Assembly (NCBI GenBank): GCA_017468205.1
Contig: JAFUJK010000039.1
Coordinates: 1-43,973 of the forward strand
DNA length: 43,973 nucleotides
Reading direction: 5' to 3'
Source: Clostridia bacterium
GTDB lineage: Bacteria > Bacillota > Clostridia > Christensenellales > UBA1242
Within the stretch, counting starts at the first letter, position 1; each line of letters starts with the position of its first letter. The notes beneath the pieces were generated by a model that did not search any database, was not told where the DNA came from, and saw only the letters and a program-made list of their open reading frames with translations. The position numbers were made by a program, and so were the translations under genes. Shown one piece after another: positions 17,442 through 23,578 of this stretch.

Positions 17442-18824
17442 ATGGACATTAAGCAACTTTTAAACAATCAACACGAATTGTTTTTGACTGGAAAGACGTT
17501 GAGTTATGCTTTTAGAAAGCAACAACTAGACCTACTAGAACAATCTATTCACGAACACACACACGAACTTTTGGAAGCATTCAAAGCAGACCTGAATAAG
17601 TGCGAATTTGATGTGGTAACGACCGAACTTAGTCTTGCTCTTCAAGAAATTAAATATTTTAAAAAACATTTACGTAAATTTATGCGTCCACGACACGTTC
17701 ACACTACCCTTCTCAATTTTCCTGCAAGAGGGCGAATTATTTGCGAACCTTATGGAAATGTGCTGATTATGTCGCCTTGGAACTACCCTTTCCAGCTTAC
17801 AATTAATCCACTTGTTGCATCTATAGCAGGAGGAAACACCACAATCGTCAAACCAAGCGCATACACACCAAATGTCGCACAAGTTATTAAAAATATACTT
17901 GATGTATTTGACCCAGCATACATTGCAACCGTTATGGGAGGACGCGCACAAAATCAAGAACTTCTTGACCAAAAATTTGACCTAATTTTCTTCACTGGAA
18001 GTAAAGATGTTGGTAAAATTGTTGAGGAAAAAGCATCTAGCAACCTCTGTCCTGTAGTTCTCGAACTTGGTGGAAAATCACCGTGTATAGTTGATTCAAC
18101 CGCAAAGTTAAAAACTGCTGTACGTCGAATTGTTTGGGGTAAATTTTTAAATGCTGGTCAAACTTGCATTGCCCCCGATTATATTCTAGTGCATTCGTCA
18201 ATTTATGAGCAATTTATTCAAATGGTGATAGAGCAAGTTAAAGCAAATTATTACACCAGCGATAAATTAAATGATAATTTTATGTACATCGTAAACGACA
18301 AGCACGTTGAGCGACTGAAAAACTTGATAAATCTCGAAAAACTTGTATTTGGTGGAAAATCGGAAGGACGCCTATTCGAACCAACGATACTTCGTGATGT
18401 TGAATTTGGCGATGCTGTAATGCAAGAAGAAATTTTTGGACCAATAATGCCAATTATAAAATATGACGAATTAGATGAAGTTATCAAATATATCACATCA
18501 CACGATAAACCACTAGCACTTTATTTCTTCTCACGTGATAAGCAAGCCATCAATAAAATGACTTCTCTCACAAGTTCAGGTGGAGTCTGCATCAATGAAG
18601 TAATTATGCATTTTACCGAACACAATCTACCTTTTGGTGGTGTTGGAGCAAGTGGTATGGGGAATTATCACGGCAAACACTCATTCACGACATTCACACA
18701 TTCAAAATGCGTGTTAAGCAAATCGCCCAATATTGAACTTATGGTAAAATATCCACCTTACACTGACCGAAAATCACGTTTTGCATACTTTTATTTAGGG
18801 CATAAACAGCAAAAAGACGATTAA
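17442..18824 (+). CDS. NAD(P)-dependent aldehyde dehydrogenase, class 3-like
   Basis: A soluble enzyme oxidising an aldehyde to its acid with NAD(P). The 460 residues match the short class 3 (fatty or aromatic aldehyde) branch. Key residues are visible: N114 in SPWNYPFQLT, the nucleotide-binding IVKPSAYTP and FFTGSKDVGK loops, the general base E208 in LELGGKSP, the catalytic C242 in GQTCIAPDY, and EEIFGPIMP. The start at 17442 is preferred over 17382 because GGAGG lies just before it and the longer form would run through the promoter. It is transcribed alone, away from its neighbours, and ends before a bidirectional terminator. The natural aldehyde is unknown; nothing nearby points to a pathway. 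Confidence 0.92.
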   Translation: MDIKQLLNNQHELFLTGKTLSYAFRKQQLDLLEQSIHEHTHELLEAFKADLNKCEFDVVTTELSLALQEIKYFKKHLRKFMRPRHVHTTLLNFPARGRIICEPYGNVLIMSPWNYPFQLTINPLVASIAGGNTTIVKPSAYTPNVAQVIKNILDVFDPAYIATVMGGRAQNQELLDQKFDLIFFTGSKDVGKIVEEKASSNLCPVVLELGGKSPCIVDSTAKLKTAVRRIVWGKFLNAGQTCIAPDYILVHSSIYEQFIQMVIEQVKANYYTSDKLNDNFMYIVNDKHVERLKNLINLEKLVFGGKSEGRLFEPTILRDVEFGDAVMQEEIFGPIMPIIKYDELDEVIKYITSHDKPLALYFFSRDKQAINKMTSLTSSGGVCINEVIMHFTEHNLPFGGVGASGMGNYHGKHSFTTFTHSKCVLSKSPNIELMVKYPPYTDRKSRFAYFYLGHKQQKDD

Positions 18825-18925
18825 TAAGGCAAAACTATGCGCAAAAACCCCAGAAATGCCGATTTTTTGGTGATTTACTCCCCATTTGAAACAAAAATCT
18901 CGGCTCTCATCGCATTTAAAACAAC

Positions 18926-18963
18926 GAAAAAGGACAAAGTTTTAATAACTTTGCCCTTTTTTT
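18926..18963. terminator. Bidirectional terminator between convergent genes
   Basis: The stem AAAAAGG-CAAAGTT/AACTTTG-CCTTTTT has one mismatch and a 5-base loop (18927-18961). T runs lie on both sides, so it can end the aldehyde dehydrogenase transcript (+) and the small Ser-rich gene transcript (-). Confidence 0.85.
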
Positions 18964-18971
18964 GCTAAAAA

Positions 18972-19208
18972 CTAGCGAGTACGTGAATTTGTAGATTTGC
19001 TACGAGAAGCTGATGCCTTTGTCGAGTTATTTCTCACACTTGAACAAGAACGGCTTGCACGGCTAGTAGTGTTCATTTCAGAACCACTTTCCATAGCATT
19101 CTCTTTTACACGCTTCTTACCGCCACAGCCACAGTTGCAATCGCTTTTTGTAGCGCTTGACTTTGATTGACTACGGCTAGCAGAATTTGTGGAAGACTTT
19201 GTCGCCAT
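18972..19208 (-). CDS. Small Ser/Arg/Lys-rich basic protein, unknown
   Basis: I do not recognise this 78-residue protein. It is low-complexity: long Ser/Thr/Arg/Lys/Ala stretches surround one cysteine cluster (CNCGCGG, residues about 24-30), with one more cysteine later. The charge is strongly positive and no membrane segment is present. Gene status rests on GGAGGTG 5-6 bases before the ATG at 19208 and on the terminator directly after it. It is convergent with the aldehyde dehydrogenase gene and lies downstream of the terminated fakA. Because the genome encodes SpoVM, a spore coat or DNA-associated role is conceivable, but that is a guess. A C-rich zinc knuckle is another reading of CNCGCGG. 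Confidence 0.6.
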   Translation of the reverse strand: MATKSSTNSASRSQSKSSATKSDCNCGCGGKKRVKENAMESGSEMNTTSRASRSCSSVRNNSTKASASRSKSTNSRTR

Positions 19209-19302
19209 TTTTCACCTCCGTCTTTTTGTAAGCTAGCTTGCAATTATATTGTGTGCCGATTTATAAAAATCATACTTTTTTATAGATGTAAAACTTTGTA
19301 AA

Positions 19303-19332
19303 CAAAAAATGAACCTTTAAGGTCCATTTTTT
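19303..19332 (-). terminator. Rho-independent terminator of fakA
   Basis: An 11-bp stem with one G-U pair (AAAAATGAACC/GGTCCATTTTT, 19305-19315 and 19321-19331) is followed on the minus strand by a T run. It abuts the fakA stop codon. Confidence 0.85.
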
Positions 19333-19337
19333 TAATT

Positions 19338-20978
19338 TTATTCAATACTTATCAAGTAGTAATAAACTGGTTGTCCACCCGGAATTACAGAAACCTCACA
19401 ATCAGGGAACATCTCTTGCAACTTCAAGCACAATACGTTCGCCTCGTCCTCATCCACTCCTTCACCATAGAAAAGTGTAATGTTTACTTTGTCTTCGTTC
19501 ATCATTTTTTCAACCAACTTGATTGTTGCCTCGCTAACGAGTTTATCCTTTGACTGAATTTTGCCACCTTCGATACCGATAATGTCGCCTTCACAAAGGT
19601 CAAAGCCGTCAATATGAGTTTTTCTAACAGCATAAGTAACTGCACCGCTCATAACACTGCCACGAGCAGCATTCATAGCTTCAATATTTTCTTCAACTGT
19701 GCCATCCATATTAAATGCAAGGCAAGCTGAAATTCCTTCTGGTACTGAAACAGTAGGAATAACGTGAATAAATCTCTTTGTCAAGTTCTGCGCTTGCTCG
19801 GCTGCCAAAATTATATTCTTATTGTTAGGGAACACAAAAACGTGGTCGCTTGGAACCTGTTCAACAGCCTTGGCTATATCTTCTGCACTTGGGTTCATAG
19901 TTTGACCGCCCTCTACAATGTAGTCAGCGCCCAAATCTTTAAACACTTCACTTATGCCCTTACCAGTAGCCACTGCAACCATACCAAAAGGCTTGGTAAA
20001 TTGAGCAGCTTTTGCACGTGCTGCTTTAAGTTCACGGTTTTGTTGAACCATATTTTCAATTTTGATGTTATGTATCTCACCCAGTTCGAGTGCATAACCC
20101 AGTGCTTTGTTAGGTTCGTTGGTATGAACGTGAATTTTAACAAGAGTCAAATCACCGATACAAATAACCGAGTCACCGATAGCCATCAATTTTTCACGCA
20201 ACTTATCAATGTCTGACTCTGTCGTCTTTTTATTCAACTCAATAATCATAAACTCTGTACAATAAGCAAATTCAATATCAGCCAAGTTCTCATAGTTTAC
20301 GATTGCCGCATTATCCTCGATTGGACGAGATTCCTCTGCCTCTTTAAGAGTAAATTCCTCGTCCTCGCTCAAAAGACCTTTGTACATACCAGTAAAGATA
20401 ACAAGCAAAGCCTTACCACCAGCATCAACAACGCCAGCAGTTTTAAGCACAGGAAGGAATTCTGGTGTTTGTTCCAAAATCTCCTCACCAGTTTTAAGTA
20501 CCTGGTCAAAGAAGCCTTCAAAATCAGCGTGTTTCTTTGCAGCAGCCTCCGCACTATCAGCCATTACACGAATAACTGTAAGGATTGTACCTTCTTTTGG
20601 AATAGACACAGCCTTGTATGCATACTCTGCTCCGCTTCTCATTGCCTTTGCAAAAGTTTTTGTATTAATCTCTGTATTTTTCATAATCTCGGTTGACATA
20701 CCGCGCAAGATTTGCGAAAGGATAACACCCGAGTTGCCTCTTGCACCACGAAGGGCACCTTTACCCAAAGCCTCTCCTATGCTGTCAAGATTGTTCGTTG
20801 GACATTCTCCAACTGCTTGAGTAGCAGACATAAAGGTCTTGCTAGTATTGATACCTGTATCACCATCGGGCACAGGGAAAACATTTAGGCTATCGATATA
20901 TTTCCTATTTGCTTCCAAATAAACATTTGCGGCGTTAATCATTCTACGAAAAGTTGCGCCGTTTATACTTTTTTCCAT
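19338..20978 (-). CDS. fakA: Fatty acid kinase catalytic subunit FakA (DAK2/YloV family)
   Basis: FakA phosphorylates fatty acids bound to a DegV-type FakB carrier, feeding exogenous fatty acids into phospholipid synthesis. The 546-residue length is typical. The N-terminal DhaL/DAK2 domain (about residues 8-200) shows the metal and ATP site NVFPVPDGDTGIN (D38, D40) and the loop GALRGARGNSGVILSQ. The middle domain spans about 210-310, and the C-terminal EDD/DegV-like domain runs to the end, including FPNNKNIILAAEQA and IPTVSVPEGISA. The start follows GAGG. It lies 78 bases after yloU, as in many Bacillota, and is probably co-transcribed with it. A DegV-family protein is encoded at 42361-43227 and could be a partner, though its ligand residues are unusual. 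Confidence 0.95.
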   Translation of the reverse strand: MEKSINGATFRRMINAANVYLEANRKYIDSLNVFPVPDGDTGINTSKTFMSATQAVGECPTNNLDSIGEALGKGALRGARGNSGVILSQILRGMSTEIMKNTEINTKTFAKAMRSGAEYAYKAVSIPKEGTILTVIRVMADSAEAAAKKHADFEGFFDQVLKTGEEILEQTPEFLPVLKTAGVVDAGGKALLVIFTGMYKGLLSEDEEFTLKEAEESRPIEDNAAIVNYENLADIEFAYCTEFMIIELNKKTTESDIDKLREKLMAIGDSVICIGDLTLVKIHVHTNEPNKALGYALELGEIHNIKIENMVQQNRELKAARAKAAQFTKPFGMVAVATGKGISEVFKDLGADYIVEGGQTMNPSAEDIAKAVEQVPSDHVFVFPNNKNIILAAEQAQNLTKRFIHVIPTVSVPEGISACLAFNMDGTVEENIEAMNAARGSVMSGAVTYAVRKTHIDGFDLCEGDIIGIEGGKIQSKDKLVSEATIKLVEKMMNEDKVNITLFYGEGVDEDEANVLCLKLQEMFPDCEVSVIPGGQPVYYYLISIE

Positions 20979-21056
20979 TTAATTTAACCTCTAATAATTC
21001 AACAATAATTTAAGTTCAAAAACGTACGATATTTAGTAACAGGAAAACGATGTAAG

Positions 21057-21407
21057 TTATACCCTTACACCTATAACATTTATATTCACGGTGTTAACTA
21101 TCATACCAGAAAACTCTTCAACGCGATATTTGACCGCTTTCTTTAAAGAGTCGGCGACAGCACTAATTGATACACCATACTTTAACACTACAAACAAATC
21201 AATAAAAATGCGGTTCTCGTTCGTGATGACTTTGACCCCTTTGCCAAGTTGTTGCTTTTTAAAAAGGTCTGCGAAATTATCGCTCAAACGTTTGGACACC
21301 AAGTCCACAACGCCATAGCAATCAAGAGCCGCACTGGCGGCAATTGCAGCGATAGCATCGTCCGCTATATAAATTTTGCCATAGTAATTAGTTGTCGTAA
21401 CTGACAT
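21057..21407 (-). CDS. yloU: Asp23/Gls24 family protein (YloU-like)
   Basis: A 116-residue protein of the Asp23/Gls24 (DUF322) family. Members are small cytoplasmic or membrane-associated proteins linked to envelope stress; the one beside fakA has been tied to fatty-acid metabolism by position. Family features visible are YIADDAIAAIAASAALDCYGVVD near the N terminus (quoted in part: ADDAIAAIAA), the GVKV..NENRIFIDLFVVLKYG strand pair, and the closing VEEFSGMIVNTVNINVIGVRV region. The start follows GAGG with short spacing. It is the first gene of a two-gene unit with fakA, driven by the promoter at 21445-21473 and divergent from rpmB, the arrangement seen in B. subtilis. Confidence 0.93.
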   Translation of the reverse strand: MSVTTTNYYGKIYIADDAIAAIAASAALDCYGVVDLVSKRLSDNFADLFKKQQLGKGVKVITNENRIFIDLFVVLKYGVSISAVADSLKKAVKYRVEEFSGMIVNTVNINVIGVRV

Positions 21408-21444
21408 ACAACCTCGCTATAATTTCGTACATAGTACAACATTT

Positions 21445-21473
21445 ATTTTACTACTAAAATCCCAATTTATCAA
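21445..21473 (-). promoter_or_regulatory. Promoter of yloU-fakA
   Basis: Minus strand: TTGATA (21468-21473), a 17-bp spacer, then TAAAAT (21445-21450), about 35 bases before the yloU start. Confidence 0.7.
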
Positions 21474-21534
21474 GTGTTTTGGGCAAAAAAGTTTAGAAAA
21501 ATCGCAATTTCCTAAAAAATATACCCAAATAGGG

Positions 21535-21563
21535 TTGCAAAATTCAAAAAAAAATGGTACAAT
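21535..21563 (+). promoter_or_regulatory. Sigma-A-type promoter of rpmB
   Basis: TTGCAA (21535-21540), a 17-bp spacer, then TACAAT (21558-21563). It gives a leader of about 70 bases containing the hairpin at 21578-21602. Confidence 0.8.
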
Positions 21564-21577
21564 AGCATATCATTTTT

Positions 21578-21602
21578 TGATATTGCCTTTTTTGGCATAT
21601 CA
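21578..21602 (+). promoter_or_regulatory. Hairpin in the rpmB leader
   Basis: TGATA-T-TGCC, a loop of six T, GGCA-TATCA: nine base pairs with one bulged T. It sits about 40 bases before the rpmB start and does not cover the ribosome binding site. Confidence 0.5.
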
Positions 21603-21642
21603 ACTATTAGATAATGATTGATTCCACGAGGGGGTGTTTGAT

Positions 21643-21843
21643 ATGAGCAAAGTATGTGAAAACTGTGGAAAGACCCAAATGGTCGCTAACCAAGTTCACC
21701 GTCAAAGTCAATGGGTACAACGTCGTACATCTAGTCCTAAACAGGTAAACTTGCAAAACGTTCGAGTAACAGATGAAAACGGCAACACTTGCAAGAAGAA
21801 ACTTTGCACCCGTTGCATTAAAAAAATGAAATTTGATGCGTAA
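21643..21843 (+). CDS. rpmB: 50S ribosomal protein L28
   Basis: A structural protein of the large ribosomal subunit. The 66 residues match the family length. It starts MSKVCENCGKTQMVANQVHR, the usual CxxCGK..xGN.VSH-like opening, and a second CTRC pair near the end (KKLCTRCIKK) completes a four-cysteine zinc site. The start at 21643 follows GAGGGGG; a GTG nine bases earlier overlaps that site and is rejected. The gene stands alone with its own promoter and a terminator that overlaps the end of spoVM on the other strand. Its place next to spoVM, rpe, yloU and fakA matches B. subtilis. Confidence 0.95.
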   Translation: MSKVCENCGKTQMVANQVHRQSQWVQRRTSSPKQVNLQNVRVTDENGNTCKKKLCTRCIKKMKFDA

Positions 21844-21852
21844 ACAAAAAAG

Positions 21853-21880
21853 AAAAGGCTATTTAAAATAGTCTTTTTTA
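21853..21880. terminator. Bidirectional terminator shared by rpmB and spoVM
   Basis: The stem AAAAGGCTAT/ATAGTCTTTT (21853-21862 and 21868-21877) has one G-U pair and a 5-base loop, with T runs on both sides. The last bases are the spoVM stop codon on the minus strand. Confidence 0.8.
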
Positions 21881-21958
21881 TTTTGCTAGTTGCCTATTAA
21901 AAATCAATTTGAACAACCCTCTTAAAAATTTGGGCGCCTTTATAACAATTATGCGCAT
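21878..21958 (-). CDS. spoVM: Stage V sporulation protein M, spore coat morphogenesis peptide
   Basis: A 26-residue peptide that forms an amphipathic helix. In B. subtilis it marks the convex forespore membrane and anchors SpoIVA to start coat and cortex assembly. The sequence begins MRIIVIKAPKFLRG; compared with B. subtilis MKFYTIKLPKFLGG it keeps I6, K7, the key P9, K10, F11, L12 and G14. Total length (26) is identical. GGAGGG lies 5 bases before the ATG. The position between rpe and rpmB is the one spoVM has in B. subtilis. It is too short for most gene finders. In B. subtilis its transcription depends on sigma-E; I could not assign such a promoter here with confidence. Confidence 0.93.
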   Translation of the reverse strand: MRIIVIKAPKFLRGLFKLIFNRQLAK

Positions 21959-22010
21959 TCTACCCTCCATACTTATAATAATAAATATGAATGAAAGTTA
22001 GAGTTTGTGA

Positions 22011-22682
22011 TTATCTATTAATTTTCTTTAAACTATCAATTAATTCGGAACGATTTTGAGAGTTATACATTGCGCTCCCCACAACTAAAACATCAGCCCC
22101 AAGCGAAACAACAGGTGGCGCTGTTTGAAGATTTATTCCACCGTCAACCTCAATCAAATAATTATAACTGTTTTGTTCACGCAAACCTGCTAATTCTGCA
22201 ATCTTTGACAAACTGCTTTGCATAAATTGCTGACCACTTTTTCCAGGTTCAACGCTCATAACTAAAACCAAATCAACGAAAGGCAAGAAATTCTCAATGG
22301 CTCTAACTGGCGTATTTGGTTTAATTGAAATGCCTGCCTTGCATCCCAACGAATGGATTTCATTTATGGCATTGATAACAGAGATAGTTCCATTCAAAGC
22401 TTCATAATGTACAGTAATGTTTGTAGCACCTGCACGAGCATAAGTTTGCAATTTTTCAATTGGATTAGCTATCATCAAATGTACATCCATGACGCCATTA
22501 ACTCTCTTATCCAAAAGGCTGAGAACAATTTCGTCAAAAGTCTTTTTCTCAACAAAATTTCCGTCCATTATATCACAATGAATCCAATCAGCTCCAACAC
22601 GAAGCAACTCGCGAGAATATTCGACCAAATCCCCAATGGGACAAGGGTCAGTGCTAGGCGCAACTAAAATATGCTTATCCAT
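22011..22682 (-). CDS. rpe: Ribulose-phosphate 3-epimerase
   Basis: A TIM-barrel metalloenzyme that interconverts ribulose 5-phosphate and xylulose 5-phosphate in the pentose phosphate pathway. The 223 residues match the family. Visible motifs are APS near the N terminus, WIHCDIMDGNFV (His and Asp metal ligands), DVHLMIANP (His), MSVEPGKSGQQF and IEVDGGIN (Asp). The usual GFGGQ loop reads GKSGQ, and LSADF after APS is replaced by TDPCPIG; metal ligands are intact, so it should be active. The start follows AAGGAG and overlaps the end of rsgA by 8 bases. It is the last long gene of the gatC-to-rpe run. rpiB elsewhere in the window covers the companion reaction. Confidence 0.93.
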   Translation of the reverse strand: MDKHILVAPSTDPCPIGDLVEYSRELLRVGADWIHCDIMDGNFVEKKTFDEIVLSLLDKRVNGVMDVHLMIANPIEKLQTYARAGATNITVHYEALNGTISVINAINEIHSLGCKAGISIKPNTPVRAIENFLPFVDLVLVMSVEPGKSGQQFMQSSLSKIAELAGLREQNSYNYLIEVDGGINLQTAPPVVSLGADVLVVGSAMYNSQNRSELIDSLKKINR

Positions 22683-23547
22683 ATTGTTTTTTCTCCTTTT
22701 CGCTTGCTATTTCATATAGTTTTACATAGCGCTCATAGCGCAATTTGTTCATTTCACCACTTTCAACGGCTCTTTTTACTGCACAAGAATCGGTTTTTTC
22801 CTTGATATGATTGCAGTTGTTAAATTTACACTTATTGCTAAATTGCTTAAACTCTGGATAATTATCAATTATATCTTCTGGCGAAAATTCATCTAACTCA
22901 AATGCATTAAATCCCGGAGTATCGGCAATTAATGCGCCATTTTCCAACATAAAAATCTCACTATGCCTTGTGGTGTTTCTCCCTCTTCCAATTCGACTTA
23001 ACCCACCAGTTTCTAGCGTAACATCTGGCAACAAGCAATTCAAAATGCTTGATTTCCCAACGGCTGATTGACCTGTAAGGATAGAAAACTTGCCCGTTAG
23101 CACAGGATTAAGTGTGGTGGCAGTCGTCTGATAATCTAGCGCAGAAATCATATAAATTTCGCACACCTTGCCATATTGTTCCACTAATTCATTTATAAGT
23201 CCAGATGCGCAAATATCTATCTTATTCATTACGATAACTGGTTTGATGTTAAGTGAAAAGAATTTAACTAAAAGTTTGTCAATCAAAAAATAGTCAGGCT
23301 TGGGAATAGGAGCAACAACCATTATTGCCTGTTCAACATTCGCAAGTGGCGGACGAACAAGGAAATTCTGTCTTTCTATTAAACTTTCTATAACACCTTG
23401 TTTTTCATCTATCTCAACAAAATCTCCAACAAAAAGTTTATCCCCTTTTAACTTTTTTCTTCCTTTTAATACTAAAACTTGTGTATCAACTTTGACCGTA
23501 AAATCCCCCCCTACGGCCTTTATTATTTGTGCTTTAATAATATTCAC
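22675..23547 (-). CDS. rsgA: Small ribosomal subunit biogenesis GTPase RsgA
   Basis: A circularly permuted GTPase that checks late maturation of the 30S subunit. Domain order is an N-terminal OB fold (about 1-65), the GTPase with permuted motifs (NKID at 108-111, GQSAVGKS at 159-166, DTPG at 209-212), then a zinc-binding C-terminal domain (C240, C245, H247, C255). Length 290 is normal. The annotated start is a GTG at 23547, but that GTG is part of the AGAGGTG ribosome binding site. An in-frame stop lies just upstream, and the next codons are AAT ATT ATT. Real initiation may therefore be at an ATT codon (23541 or 23538). It is 31 bases after priA and overlaps rpe. Confidence 0.95.
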   Translation of the reverse strand: MNIIKAQIIKAVGGDFTVKVDTQVLVLKGRKKLKGDKLFVGDFVEIDEKQGVIESLIERQNFLVRPPLANVEQAIMVVAPIPKPDYFLIDKLLVKFFSLNIKPVIVMNKIDICASGLINELVEQYGKVCEIYMISALDYQTTATTLNPVLTGKFSILTGQSAVGKSSILNCLLPDVTLETGGLSRIGRGRNTTRHSEIFMLENGALIADTPGFNAFELDEFSPEDIIDNYPEFKQFSNKCKFNNCNHIKEKTDSCAVKRAVESGEMNKLRYERYVKLYEIASEKEKKQYG

Positions 23548-23578
23548 CTCTTATTTTTATTAATAATATGCATAAATA

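Noticed and set aside
17100..17450. A longer start for the aldehyde dehydrogenase (17382) and for the 54-aa protein (17343)
   Set aside because: Both extensions run upstream through the ribosome binding site and promoter; the chosen ATGs have GGAGG at the correct distance.
18876..18911. 11-codon minus-strand frame after the aldehyde dehydrogenase gene
   Set aside because: No ribosome binding site and very short; more likely part of a structured or repeated non-coding segment.
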